Assembly (NCBI GenBank): GCA_022266195.1
Contig: WHVY01000004.1
Span: 3,241,501 to 3,305,500 of the forward strand
Reading direction: 5' to 3'
Source of the DNA: Tetranychus cinnabarinus
Lineage: Eukaryota > Arthropoda > Arachnida > Trombidiformes > Tetranychidae
DNA: 64,000 nt
Shown here: positions 47,617 to 59,756 of the stretch, one piece after another
How the letters are laid out: each line of letters begins with the position of its first letter
Numbering within the stretch: the stretch's first letter is position 1
Made by a program: the position numbers and the translations under genes
The notes under the pieces: generated by a model
What the model saw: only the letters and a program-made list of their open reading frames with translations
Told to the model about the DNA's origin: nothing
The model's database searches: none

Positions 47617-48890
47617 TCAATTTACCAATTAGTTCCATTGTCCTAATACTCTGATTAGTTTAACTGTGATTGACTAACTGCCATTCAAGTGCCTGCCATA
47701 CTCAACAATATCATTTCGCACCGTCAACTTATGCTTCTGTGTTACACATTTCATTTATAAGTGTTTTAATCAACCGATTGTTTAGCTCAGCGAATCTGTG
47801 CAACAGATAATTTGTTGATTCCCGGTGATAAATTTCCACTGCCTGTGAAATCACTACTAAATGTTCAGTAAATTTTGCACCTATTTTTCAATGTTATAAA
47901 GATCATCTTCATCAAAATGTGGAATAAATTAAGCCTTTTAATCAATGTTTAGTTTCCAAGTTAACTCTTGGTTGATTAAATTTTGAAATGAAAAAATGTA
48001 AAAATAAATAAAACTCATGTTTCATTGTAAATCCAAATTGTTGTGCTTACAGTTTCTCATCATTTGTGTATTTCATGTTTCTATCATTAACACAAGTTGG
48101 ATTTTTAATCAAATTTAGACCTTAAACTAAAAATTGAAAGAAAAATGATTTATTAATCATTTTACCATGAATTTTTCATTGTAATCATAGTTATAATCAG
48201 GAGATTTCATTTTGCTGTTGTTTAATTGAAGGTCAATTTAATATTACATAAATAATTTAACAATAGTTATCAACAGTCAATTGATCAAGTGGGAAGTAAA
48301 TAGGAGTTTTCAAGATCAAACAAAAATCCATAATCAAAATGTATTTTAATAACAATACTGAATGTTATTTAAGGACTAATCAGGATGCAATCAGTTTGTA
48401 GGTATTTGTTATTAAAGGTAAAGATGATTGTTGTTATTAATGATCATTATGATGATACATTTAACTCAAGTATTGTTACATTTAGTAATAACTTAATCAA
48501 TCACTAACAAGATTTGTTTAAATGTTACTTATTTCAATTTGATTGAAATCATTTTCAAGGATCTCAATGATAGATTGTTGTATTAATTTGCAATTTATTT
48601 CCTTCTCATCAACTGGAAAATACTGATTAATGTTAACAGTGATGAAATAACTTGTAACAATTAACACAACTATTAGTTAAGGTATGAACAGTTGTGAATC
48701 ACTTTTTGATTAACGTTTACATCTTTTAGGTTAGATGTTTAATGCTAGATTATAATGTATTTGAGACGTTAATTGTGCGTCAGTTTGATTGAATGAGTTA
48801 TAACTAAATGAAATGAATAAGTTTTGCTCATGTTTCGCGATAGTTTAACAAAAATGAAGGTGAACACAATTGTATGATCATTGAAATAGA
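47617..48890. other. Non-coding stretch in palindrome spacer
   Basis: About 1.27 kb. AATAAATAAA at about 48003 is a plausible poly(A) signal for the gene at 47071. No other gene seen. Confidence 0.5.
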
Positions 48891-49490
48891 GGTTGATTGG
48901 TTAAATTGATTGAGAAAAGCGAAAGCGATTTAAGGAGTGAATCCCTGAGGCTTTATTTTTGTTACAATAAAATGGATAAGAAAATGAACAAAATTGTTAA
49001 TAAAAAATCCGGTCAACTGAATGATATTTGGTTATCATGATTCGTTAGTCTCATTGCATTTGATTGAATAGTTTACACACCTAACTCTGAATAAATGTAT
49101 TGACTGGTTAATGTGAATAAGATTAAACATGAACTTGACTTGGAACCATTAAGAGGAATTGAGAAGAATGGGAAAATTAGGAGATTATTAGATTAATGTT
49201 ATTATGATTATGATTATGATTGTGATCGAGTTGTAGTTAAAACAATGGGATATTTGTTTGTATGTAACGCGATTAAAGACTGAAATGTTTTTGTTTGCAA
49301 TTGAACTGATTATTTGATTTATGGTAATATAAATGTCTGTCTATACAAAGGGATTGATTTGGATTTGAATGAAAATAAAAATAAATGAAAGGGAAGACAA
49401 TTTACATTGAAAATTGACATTATTATTATTTGGCAGTTTGTATTTTATAACATCATCAATTCATAATTAGTTAAACAATTAATTAATGAA

Positions 49491-50170
49491 TTACCAGAGA
49501 GCTGGTGCAGCATAAGCTGGAGCAGCAACAACTTTAGCGGCATAAGCTGGAGCAGGGTATCCGTGGTTAACAACTGATGAGTAGTAGGCACCGGCTACTG
49601 GAAGTGGTGCAGCGTGGATGGGGGCTGGTGCAGCATAGTATGCTGGTGCTGGGGCAGCAGCAACGACTGGAGCTGCAGCGGCAACGACTGGGGCAGCGAC
49701 TGGGGCGGCAGCAATGACTCCTGGTGATGAGATGCTGGTTGATGCAGCTGGTTTAGGGGCAGTTCCTGGTTCGTTGGTGCTGATGGCAGCTCGGAAACCG
49801 AGAGCGTCAGCTACATAGTTAACAACTCGTTGTCTTCCGTCAACAACACCAAGTGAGTATGATCCAACAACTTGTCCAAGAGCATTTCCAGATTCACTTC
49901 GGGATGAACCTCCAGTTGCGTGGTTTTCATTGTATGCAAAAGCATAGTTTCCAAGAGCATCTTGGCTTCGGGTTTGTGATGATGAACCAGTGCTGACGAT
50001 GGCTGCTGGAGCGGCAATGATACCAGCTGAGGCGATTCCGCAGAGAGCGAGGAAGACAATGACCTAACATTAGATAATAATTGGAAAATAATAAAAGATA
50101 AAATGATAAGTAAATCCATAGTTTTGTAGTTGATTGTTGTAATTGTAATGGTATTTCAACTTACCTTCAT
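49491..50170 (-). CDS. Chitin-binding cuticle protein (CPR type), copy B
   Basis: Exon 1 ATGAAG at 50170-50165 and exon 2 at 50063-49491 encode 192 residues. By eye the coding sequence is identical to copy A at 41335-42014, including silent sites, and the intron matches too. This points to a very recent duplication or continuing gene conversion between the arms. Signal peptide, arachnid-type chitin-binding domain and Ala/Pro/Tyr-rich tail are as described for copy A. The two genes point toward each other across the spacer. A collapsed assembly could not produce this, but an assembly duplication could, so long-read support matters. Confidence 0.92.
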
Positions 50171-50264
50171 GATGAGAGTTGAGTTGGTTTTTTGTTGGTT
50201 TTTTTGATGTTGAATAATGTTTGAACTGATTGTGAATGATTTTGAGATAAAATTGAAATGAGCC

Positions 50265-50271
50265 TTTTATA
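50265..50271 (-). promoter_or_regulatory. TATA box of cuticle-protein gene (right arm)
   Basis: TATAAAA on the minus strand, same position relative to the start codon as in the left arm. Confidence 0.7.
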
Positions 50272-50670
50272 CCAAAAGTAAAAGTGAGATGAAAATGAAA
50301 GTGAGAATAGGAATTAATAAGAAAATATGAAGAAGAAGATGAAGATGATGATGATGATGAAAGTGAGAGTGAAAGAGAGTAAAGAGGAAGAGAAGTAAAG
50401 AGAGAGAGCTTCTAACCCCACCCTTGATAAGACGGCGCCCTAATACATTCATGTTGTTTGCCACCCTTGATTAAAGGTATTTGTTGAAGGAAAGCAAGAA
50501 GCTGTTCTGGCCACAAGGTCAGTATATTGAACAGGATCACAACATCTTATTGGCATTTATTATATCAAAAAATATACAAAAACTAATGTTCAATTGGTCC
50601 TCAATATATACTGACCTTAAATTGGATTAAATCAATGATAATCATGTAGGCGATAATCAAACTATCATGA

Positions 50671-52071
50671 CCCTGTAAAACATAATTTTGTCTTTTTTCG
50701 TTACTTTTCAATTTCTATTCAAATGTAAATCAACTTTGAAATTTTGTTTCCAATCATCTAAAGATAGCTCATCTTCATCAAAAATTCATCATCGATTCAT
50801 CATCTGATCAACATTGAAGCCTTTAATTCATTGTCAGCTCAATCAAAATGCCTACTTATCCAGACATTCAAGTGACAAATCACATCTTTAATTGTTAATC
50901 AATTTTTTGATTTTAGTACTTTCAGACCAAATATAAGGTTGAAATGACTTTTGACATTTTATTTCAATTTTTTGCAAAAAGATTTGAAAATCTTTAATCT
51001 TGGTTTACTCGCATTAATTCAGCTGATCTGTATCATTATAATGACAATTTAAGTTACCAGTTTAAACTTGATAGTCTAGATTGACCTTGTATTGAGCCTC
51101 AAATAGTCACAATGAAGGCAAGAGAACCACCAAATACCCTGAACAAGTCCTATTAAATGCTAATCGCTACAATAAATGATTATCCAATCGTTTTTTTTCA
51201 CTGAACTGGTTTTAACCAAAACTTCGTTCTCAAAGTGGAAATTGATTGATTAACCAACGATTCATAGATAATAACTATCTTCTGTCTTTATTTATCTTCA
51301 CTTCATTTTCCTTCAAAAAATTATCCCAAGATAAAACTCGATTCTCTGTTAATTCTTGATTTTCGTCATTTAATAATCTCTATTCAATTTAAAGTCACTA
51401 TTTCCTTTGACCTTCCCTCAGGGCTGGGAGTAGGTTATCATCTTTGCTAAATCTCCCTCTCTTTCATCATCATCATCATCATTTGATCCCAAGAATGTTT
51501 CAAATAATGATGATAAACAAAAAATCCAGACTCAAGAAACAAAAAAAGCATGAAAAATCGTTTTACAAATACGATCCAGTTTTTTTACTTTCGCCTTTTC
51601 AATCATCATTTACATCTTTACATCACTTTTTTAGCTGGAAATTTTGAATTCAAAGCTGCTCGATTATAAGCAGTTTCAAGTTGAATTCAAATTGTTAATT
51701 GTTGGTTATTTTGTTTATTAAAATCCAATTTTCCGGTAAAACTTTGGATTGATTGGCTTTTTTAAGCATTCACATTAAAGGTTTAATCAAAAAGCTGCTG
51801 AAGGTTCAATGAAAATATTAAAATTGTTGGTCTCAATGGGTTTTAAATACAGCGCTTTTTCTTTTCCCGCTGACATCTACTAGTGGCGAAATTGACTAAA
51901 AGCGAAATAAAAATTCCTAGACATTTGGTTTATCTTTTTTGGTTGCTAGTTAAAATTGTTCATTTTCTGTTCACTGTCTAGTCTTTTTTATTTAATTTGC
52001 TCATTCATCAGCTTAAAATTTGAAAGATTACGCTTAAACTTAATTAAAATAGTTGTCAGGCAAAGATTAAT
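50671..52071. other. Intergenic stretch upstream of LSM3
   Basis: About 1.4 kb. A short CAT microsatellite lies near 51466-51483. ACATCTACTAGTGGCG at 51873-51888 resembles a CTCF core and lies about 190 bp upstream of the LSM3 start. No gene seen. Confidence 0.5.
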
Positions 52072-52530
52072 ATGGATCCATCATACAAAGGTAAGAAATC
52101 TTTACTGTCTTCTAAAGGGTGTATTGTTTAATTGTGTAAATATGAGAGCAAAAAGAATAACATTTCCTTCTCTTCGATTTTTTCTCATTTCGCTCGTTTT
52201 CTTTTAGAACAAGGAGCAGAAGCTGCTCAAGAAGCCAGTGGCACTGGTGACCACCAAGTTGAAGAGCCATTGGATTTGATTCGGTTAAGTTTAGATGAAA
52301 GGATTTATGTTAAAATGAGACATGGACGTGAATTGAGAGGTCATCTTCATGCTTATGATCAACATCTAAATATTGTCCTTGGTGACGTAGAAGAGATCAT
52401 CACAAATGTCGAAATTGACGAAGAAACTTATGAGGAAGTTTATAAAATTACCAAAAGAAATGTACCTATGCTTTTCGTCAGAGGTGATGGTGTTATTCTG
52501 GTCTCACCTCCTATCCGTGCTGGAAACTAG
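52072..52530 (+). CDS. LSM3: U6 snRNA-associated Sm-like protein LSm3
   Basis: Exon 1, 52072-52090 (MDPSYK plus one base), and exon 2, 52208-52530, join in phase to 113 residues. The Sm fold is nearly complete and very conserved: [37 protein letters not shown] (Sm1, with the RNA-contacting D-x-H-x-N) and [15 protein letters not shown] (Sm2, RGD). LSm3 is part of the LSm2-8 ring on the U6 snRNA 3' end in the nucleus and the LSm1-7 ring for cytoplasmic mRNA decapping. The N-terminal 25 residues are Glu/Gln/Ala-rich and not conserved. Confidence 0.97.
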
Positions 52531-53354
52531 AATTAAATAGAGTAATTTCAGTTTTATCGTCATTTTCTTTTTCCATTTTACATTAATTTTTCTTACTCCA
52601 GCCCAATAAAATCTTATCAATGTTATTTCCAAACCTAAATGTGATCATAATAAATCGCATTGTATCGATAAGAATCTTTTTTTTCAAATAATCGGTCTCA
52701 ACTTTTATCGCGAAATTTGTTAGTTTTAAATAAGGCGCTGATGCGGCTTATCGCTCACTGAATTTCAGTGACATCTATTGCCTTGAATAATCCACCAATG
52801 ATGATCCTTACACCGGTTGTTTACATCTGTTTACTGAAACAATATTTTGTTTACTTCGATTTTTCGCCTAATTTCTGGCCTAAACCATTATCATTCAACT
52901 CAAATAATTATAATCAAATTGTTTAGTTTATTACTAAAACTATTTATCTCAAAAGTTGCCGTAAAATAAACAAATACTGATTACAAATAGTAACCAAGCT
53001 ACTGTTCCCTACCAATATTTTCTTTACCTGAAAAATTATTGACGTTTTCAATCAATCAAATTTCACTTGCATTCGATTTAATTATAAATGTTTATCAATG
53101 GATTTTCCTGCATTTCATCTACCTTACCCGTTAATCTTTCCTCTCTAATAATCTTCACTGCTAGATCCATATCAAGTGTAAAGTATAAAGTGCAGCTGTG
53201 AATATCTTGGTAAACAAAAGACAGATTTCAATAAAGAGTAAGATTGTACTCTACTCTTTAGATTTCAATTTCAATTAAATGCGACAGTTTACCATTTTTA
53301 AAGTAAATATCGATTTATCTTTAAGGTTGAAGTGTTAAGTCCACTGTGATTAAA
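52531..53354. other. Intergenic stretch between LSM3 and COG5
   Basis: About 820 bp. GTGACATCTATTGCC near 52769 resembles motifs upstream of neighbouring genes. AATAAA near 52606 could serve LSM3. No other gene seen. Confidence 0.5.
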
Positions 53355-56030
53355 ATGAGCTCATCAATTAACAACACTCTTGAAGTTTTCAGTTCTGGAC
53401 AACTTCTTTCATCATTATTAACAGATGTTGAATCCTCTGAATCTGCATCTATAGACGACTTGCTTTCTCAACTTAGTCCACGTGAAACTGTCCAAAAACT
53501 TGAACAAGCTCGATTGTTGATAGAAGAAAACCTTCAAAATTTGGTTTATCGTGATTTCGATGAATTATTAGATGAAACCAGTAAAGTGGAAATTCTCGAG
53601 TCCCATTTAACTGTTATCCATGGCAAAATTGAAGCTCTCATGGAAACCCTTGAAAAACTGCGATCACGTCTAACTGAACCTTACAACCGAGTAGCACATC
53701 GAATAGCTCTTCTCAATCGCCTTCATGCTACATGTGATCTTCTTCGTCGTATCGTTCGTTTCATGCATCTCAGCCGTCGTTTGAATCAAACTGATTTCAA
53801 AGGAGCCGATCAATCCACCATTAACCGAGAGGTTATCAAAGCAGCTCAATTTGTCCACGAACTCAACAGCCTTATTTCTCAAGATGACAGTCTTTTAAAG
53901 ATCGATATAATCAAAAGTGATCTTATCCACTTAGGGGATAAACAAAATGATATTCTTGAAATCGCTAACACATGTTTCACAAATGGTTTTTCAAAACAAG
54001 ATTCAAGTCAAGTTGGTGTCGCACTCCATGTCTATTATTTTTTTAACATTCTTGATGAAAAGGTTGATTTATTTTTGCAAAATAAAGAGCAAAATATCAT
54101 TACTACAGCTAGAGATGTCTTTGATATGTCAAGTTATAATCAAGCTCGATCAACGGGACCAGGTAGTGCAGTTGTACCCATGACACTGGCACAATCCGCT
54201 AATTTCAAGACCAAACTATGGAATAACATTGAAAATCTTATGGAGCAAATTTTTATTGCCTTTTCTCAAGCTGAAATGCTGTTCAAAATATTGAAAAAGA
54301 AGCGCGATCCTCTTAACCAATCAAGTCTACTCGAGAGTACATCTAAACCAAATGGATTGATAGAATTTATAACCCGAATCAACAATTTTCTCTCACAAAC
54401 AATGACTAAAGCCAATGCTTCATCAAACATCATTAAAGAGGTTTTAGAGGGAGAATATCCTAAAATTCTTCGCCTTTTCACCGAAGTCTGGAAAAGATTA
54501 TCTCGAGATGACAAAGATATCAATTTGGAGTCTATGATGAGATCCGTTTTGCATCCTTTTGAAAGTGCTTACCTTTCCAGGTCGCTTTCTCTGCTTTTTG
54601 ATGCAGTCAATATAATTTTTATGGATACTAAGGAAAGTTTAACATCATCTTCGAATTCATTAACCAATGTCCGTGAGGTTAGCCTGCCTACTAAAGAAGA
54701 CATTGATTCGCTAGTCAAAACTCTTTCTGCCGAGATGAATGTCGCTAACTTAGATCCAGAATTGAGTCAAGCTGTTGCTAAAAATATTGGTAAATCTGTC
54801 CAAATGTTTCTTGTTAAGTGTGAAAAATTAATTTGTGTTGAAGGGGATGCAACTCAAGTAATTGGACCTGCCACCAAATCACAGCAATGCAATGCTACCA
54901 TAGTTCATCGTTTGGAGTTGTTTAAACAACAAATGGAACATTTATTATCTAACTGCGAGTCAAACGAAGAATCATTGAACATTATTCGCGGTTATCTCAA
55001 TAATTTAGATAGTCTTATTATTAATACTATCGATCCTCTCATGAACTCTGCTCAAGACTCGATTGAAGCCATTATATTAACCATCCATAATGAAGATTTT
55101 TCAAAGTAAGTTTTAAAAAAAGTCAATCCAAGCTAGCTAACTGAGCGTAATAGATTAAAACATACTAAATTGCGATCACTTTTCTAATCATTTTCCTTTG
55201 GGTTTCTTTTAATAGCTCCGTAAACGGCCCTCCTCAATGCTCACTCTATATGCGAGAACTCCAAGGATTTATTACAAGAGTTTACAGTGATTATTTTTCG
55301 CTGTTTCCTGACACTCCTGTAGTTCGTAATAGGTAATTAAAAATTATCCCTTCTAAGCGAAAAAAATCACTAAAAATCCATTTTATCTTTTATTTCTTCA
55401 GGATTCTCAAAGTTGCTGTACGAACCATCGATTTGTTTCTTCGTCACGCTACTTTGATTCGACCTTTAACTCAAAATGTCAAAATGAGGTTGGCTGTTGA
55501 CTTTGCTCAATTAGAAGAAGCTTTATCTACATTCCACCAGCTGATCGATGATCTTGGTAAACATTATCGTATTCTTAGAGCATTCAAGTTATTACTTTTC
55601 CATGAGCCATCTTCAATAGTCAAATCTCAAGCAGTTGGTAATCTTATTCCATATTCAATCGTTATTCAATTTTTAATCTCAACACACGGTCCACCCGAGA
55701 TGAAATCTGCTCATGAAAATCGAGGATGGTCTATAACTAGGTATTCAGCATGGATAGATGAACATAGCGATGAGGAGCAACGGCTAATGCTCTTCAAGTA
55801 AGCATACAATATGTATTGATATAGTAGTTGGTCATAAAAAACTTTATTTTTTTTATAATCATAAAAAAATAATAGAGTAAGAAATTAAAAATTAATTCGT
55901 ATTTTTATCTTACAGAGAGACTTTGGAATCTTATGTGAGGGAAATTAGACGGAAACAAGTAACGAAATCTTTTCCTGAGGTATACACTATTATATTGGAT
56001 ATATTACAAAAAGCTTTGGTGAAAAGTTAA
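53355..56030 (+). CDS. COG5: Conserved oligomeric Golgi complex subunit 5
   Basis: Four exons, 53355-55105, 55216-55332, 55402-55797 and 55916-56030, join in phase to 792 residues (human about 839). An in-frame ATG three codons upstream (53346) is an alternative start. Family blocks are LQNLVYRDFDELLDE, LTEPYNRVAHRIALL, CDLLRRIVRFMHLSRRL, the linker STGPGSAVVP, LWNNIENLMEQIFIAF, KKKRDPLNQSS and EGEYPKILRLFTEVWKRL. The C-terminal exons encode MRELQGFITRVYSDYFSLF and HATLIRPLT. COG5 belongs to lobe B of the eight-subunit COG tether, which captures vesicles for retrograde transport within the Golgi. The gene ends about 20 bp from the Mad1 stop codon on the other strand. Confidence 0.93.
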
Positions 56031-56050
56031 TTTTCCCGGTGAAATAAGCG

Positions 56051-57118
56051 TTACATACCATAATTTATAACTGCATTGTTCCTCTTGAAAATATCTAATG
56101 CTAAAGCTGCTAAAAATGCAGGATAACTGTCGTATTTCTCCAAATAAAGTTTGATAAAATTTGTTAAATTTTTTGAAAAATCTGTCTCCAATAACTCGAC
56201 TTCCCTGTTTTCAGCTTTAAAAAGCAAATAATCAGCTGGATTATCTGAATACAAAAACGATACTTTATAAGTGTTTGCAGAAGTCAATTCAATTCTGTAT
56301 CCAGTTAAACGATTGACTGCTTCTCTAAACTCTTTGCTTCTTCGTTTGAATTCATCCATTAACATGTTTCGTTTCTTCTCTGATGCTTCCAGGGACGATT
56401 TGAGATATTCTATCTCTTGCTGAGTATTGATATCTTCATTAACAAGTCTGGTGATATCTGCATTGTGACCAGCTTCAATAATCTCCAAACGAGTTGTGAG
56501 CTTCGCATTTTCTTCTTTAAGGAATCGATATTGTTCCCAGATGTGAGCAATACGTTTGTCTGCAGGATTTTCTTTGAGGTGAATGATTCTATAATCCTCA
56601 GGCTGACTTGGTCGGAACTTTTGATCGCTTTTCCATGTTTTTAATTGTTCTTCCAAATCTGAACACTTCTTTTTCATCTGATCCAATTGAGTACATAGAT
56701 CTTTTTCCTTCTTTGCTGCGGCTTCAAGAGACAACTTTAATTTGTCGTTGTCTTCTTTCAACCAGACACATTTATTGTTAGATTTAACCAAATTATATTC
56801 CACATTGCTTAATTTGCCAGTCAAGGTTTCCGTCAAATCTCTATAACTAGACAAATTATTATCCAATTTATTGAATGTATCCTTTGCCAGATCAAAATAC
56901 TTTTCGCCATTGATCTCACTTTCGTACGATTTGATGAAATTTCGATAGCAGTCTCGTTCCCTTTTGTAAAGAACACACTTCTTCTCTAGAGCTTTGAATT
57001 TAGAATTGGTTAAACCATTCTCAGTTTCAAGCTGAGTCACACGAGTTGTTAATTCTTGATTAGACTTTTTAAATTCTTCAAATTTTTCCAACAGAAAGTC
57101 TCCATATTTATCAACCAT
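56051..57118 (-). CDS. Mad1: Spindle checkpoint protein Mad1 (short form)
   Basis: 355 residues from the ATG at 57118 (MVDKYGDF); an in-frame ATG at 57181 would add 21. Coiled coil runs from about residue 10 to 270. The block RIIHLKENPADK matches the conserved KVLHMSLNPT of human MAD1. The last ~90 residues are the Mad1 RWD-like domain: FREAVNRLTGYRIELTSANT, then DYLLFKAENREVELLETDFS and SYPAFLAALALDIF. Mad1 anchors Mad2 at unattached kinetochores and, with Bub1, starts the checkpoint. Human MAD1 is 718 residues, so most of the N-terminal coiled coil is missing. I see no splice acceptor just upstream, but a separate upstream exon is not excluded. I could not identify a clear Mad2-binding motif by eye. 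Confidence 0.8.
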   Translation of the reverse strand: MVDKYGDFLLEKFEEFKKSNQELTTRVTQLETENGLTNSKFKALEKKCVLYKRERDCYRNFIKSYESEINGEKYFDLAKDTFNKLDNNLSSYRDLTETLTGKLSNVEYNLVKSNNKCVWLKEDNDKLKLSLEAAAKKEKDLCTQLDQMKKKCSDLEEQLKTWKSDQKFRPSQPEDYRIIHLKENPADKRIAHIWEQYRFLKEENAKLTTRLEIIEAGHNADITRLVNEDINTQQEIEYLKSSLEASEKKRNMLMDEFKRRSKEFREAVNRLTGYRIELTSANTYKVSFLYSDNPADYLLFKAENREVELLETDFSKNLTNFIKLYLEKYDSYPAFLAALALDIFKRNNAVINYGM

Positions 57119-57850
57119 AATGAAAGTTTCCAATGGAGAGTTTGTAATATGTTGAGTAAAAGGCACAAACAAAAATACCACTCGATTTTAAAATTTTCAT
57201 TAGACACACAAATTAACTAATTCAAAGCAGTTGACACATAATTCAGATAAGTGAAAAAGTATCAAATCGATATCATCATTAAACTTTAATAGTGAAAATA
57301 TTGACAAAAGCGAAAAATAACAACAGTTTATTGAAGCAAAAACCAAGAGCAACTTAACATACGACTGAACTGGGGACTGTGTTGCTATTTACAAGTTAGC
57401 TCTTTAAAATTTCTCGCACCTTGCATATGATATTAATACATAGTTCAATTAGTTAAAATGATTAATTGCAAATGATCAATAAGATTAACACGTATATTTA
57501 AAGACTAATCTCGACCGTTAAATTTCAAGAAATGATACAGCACTAAAAATAAGACTTCATAATGCATGTTTAATATGGCAGATATCTATAATATTTTTCA
57601 TTTTTTCAATCAACGTGTTGATTTTAATATACATGGCATTCTTGTCTTCAGATTCAGAAAATTTTCTCACGTAAATGTATATGTTTCGGTATGGGTTGAA
57701 TTTAGTGGATTTTGCAGTAGAAATTCGATAATCGTAAAATTCAAAAGGTTTGCATTGTTTTCAAACATCGATAAGAATACAGTATTTATGTATAAAAATT
57801 TACAATATATATTTACAATCATTGTCTTTATTGGTTAATTAGTATTGTGC
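57119..57850. other. Intergenic stretch between Mad1 and RXYLT1
   Basis: About 730 bp. It holds the Mad1 promoter and the RXYLT1 3' UTR. A 90-codon plus frame at 57566 looks like chance. Confidence 0.5.
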
Positions 57851-59179
57851 TTAGAATTTTAGTTTAAATTTCTGTTCGATTGTATCAAAGAGATGATTAC
57901 GAATATTGGTTTTGAATGAAGCATACCAATCGATCAATCGAAGTCTTCTTTCAATTTTTCGTTCCAATGATAAACTCATCTCTTTTTCAATCAGCATTGG
58001 CAGTTCGTGAGTCCAGTTGGCAATGTATATCACAGGAGCATCATATTTCTTGAGCAAACGATAAGCTGAGGTAGAATCACAATTTGATTTATGGCCTTTG
58101 ACATGACTTACATTTTCTTCCACTACCGGTAGAGATCCGTAAGATAAAGCTTCGTAAATGCGATAACATTCATGATTCATTCCAATCGGACTCAGTGTAA
58201 GATCAGATAAGCGTAACGCTTGTAAATATAGCTCAAGAGTTTCACTAGTTTCATTTGGTTCCCATTCTGACCGGCCTTTTGTAAAGCAAACTCTTTCGTC
58301 GAAAGTTTTAATTACATCCATAACCTCAACTCGCGATGAATTTGGATATATTGTCCCGAGAAAATTGCATGTATATGGTCTTTCAAGTTTCAAGTTAAGT
58401 TTATTTGGATCAGGGTTAGGGAAGTTTCGATAAGTTGCCACACCTAAAGGCCATTGATAAATATCCTCTTCATTAATCTCTTTCCAGTCGTAAACAACAA
58501 ACAGAAATTTTAAGGGCCCACCATTTGCGTTGAGATATTTTTTCACCCAATTGTTGAAACAAAATTCGTGTCCAAGTAAAATTGCAGCAGCATTAAAGGG
58601 TTGAATATCTTTTCTAGAAGTCAAATCTTGAATTTTGTCCAACCATTGCTTTGCAAATTCAATTTTCTCTTTGGAGCGACCGTTTAAAACAAAAAGCAAG
58701 TTTTTTATCTCCTTTGGTTTATCATCGGCCGAAAGAAAATTTTCTAATGATTGAGGTGTTAAAGATGGTCCGCTTCGAAATTTCACTTTGAATCGATCAA
58801 TCTTCCTGAATCCATATTGATAAAATTGACTTTTTTTACTGAGTTTTCCTTTTAGTATATGTTCCCAAAGGTAATTTCCAATTGCGGCTTTAGACCAAAT
58901 TTCGATGACATCTAATGGTTCATTGGATTTTTTGTTTATCTGTTTAGATCGTTCATTATTGCTCAATGATTTAACATGGCCATTATCCAATGGACCCCAA
59001 TAGCTGTAATCGATATTGCTTGAATCATTATAATTGATGAGGTCAATCAAACGGTTACCATCTTCTCGATTGAAATTTGATTCCTTAGGCACTTTGAATA
59101 TGAATATAAATGCGGTGTATGTCATCAAAACAAGATTGACTCCAAAAACAGCAATTGTTAACTTTTTTAAGGCGATCAT
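57851..59179 (-). CDS. RXYLT1: Ribitol-5-phosphate xylosyltransferase 1 (TMEM5)
   Basis: A single frame of 442 residues, the same length class as human RXYLT1 (443). A type II membrane anchor lies at about residues 6-28 (LTIAVFGVNLVLMTYTAFIF). The luminal part follows human TMEM5 block by block: IWSKAAIGNYLWEHIL, NLLFVLNGRSKEKI, ILLGHEFCFNNW, then QWPLGVATYRNFPNPDP, YTCNFLGTIYPNSSR, LSDLTLSPIGMNHECYRIYE and LSYGSLPVVEE. The enzyme adds xylose to ribitol phosphate on the O-mannosyl glycan of alpha-dystroglycan in the Golgi, a step toward laminin-binding matriglycan. The absence of introns contrasts with neighbouring genes. Confidence 0.94.
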   Translation of the reverse strand: MIALKKLTIAVFGVNLVLMTYTAFIFIFKVPKESNFNREDGNRLIDLINYNDSSNIDYSYWGPLDNGHVKSLSNNERSKQINKKSNEPLDVIEIWSKAAIGNYLWEHILKGKLSKKSQFYQYGFRKIDRFKVKFRSGPSLTPQSLENFLSADDKPKEIKNLLFVLNGRSKEKIEFAKQWLDKIQDLTSRKDIQPFNAAAILLGHEFCFNNWVKKYLNANGGPLKFLFVVYDWKEINEEDIYQWPLGVATYRNFPNPDPNKLNLKLERPYTCNFLGTIYPNSSRVEVMDVIKTFDERVCFTKGRSEWEPNETSETLELYLQALRLSDLTLSPIGMNHECYRIYEALSYGSLPVVEENVSHVKGHKSNCDSTSAYRLLKKYDAPVIYIANWTHELPMLIEKEMSLSLERKIERRLRLIDWYASFKTNIRNHLFDTIEQKFKLKF

Positions 59180-59756
59180 CGAGATGGATTATTGCAGCAG
59201 ATTGTTTTAAAAAACAATCCAACAGATATGCCAACTCACCAGATTTTATTGCTTTGATATAACAACCTATTTCAATGAGTTCACATGTTTTTGCCTTGAG
59301 TTTACATCAAGATCGCGTATTGTCAGTCAAGTCCAATTCCATCGTCTTAGGTGATAATTTACCTATAACACTCAGTTTCATGAATTGACAGGAGTAAAAA
59401 AGAAAAAAGATTAGATTTAATGCAATATCATTCACATAATCGATTAAAAGATGCTTCAAACAAATTGACAAGTTAATTCAACGTCAAGGTGGTTAATTTA
59501 AAACATTTTAATCAAAATAAACATAAAAAAAATTGAAATCATCTGTTAGCCAGTTTCTGGAAGCGCACGCGCTATTTAAAAAGCAAAGAAACCAAACTTT
59601 AATCATCAAAGAGTAGGGAAGTTTCAAACTCCAAGTTTGAGTGCGATTGAATTAGATTTTTTGATGCAGAATGATTTCATTCTGTCCTAGTTTCTGTTAA
59701 TGTAAGAACTCATGCAATTTCAACTAGATAACGTAATCATCCTTTTTTGTCGCTAC
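59180..59756. other. Intergenic stretch
   Basis: About 580 bp between RXYLT1 and the monooxygenase relic; nothing recognised. Confidence 0.5.

Larger units (their letters stand above)
48891..50670 (-). repeat. Right arm of large inverted duplication
   Basis: Reverse-complement partner of 40847-42614. It is about 12 bp longer because of extra trinucleotide units near 50325-50360. Confidence 0.92.
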
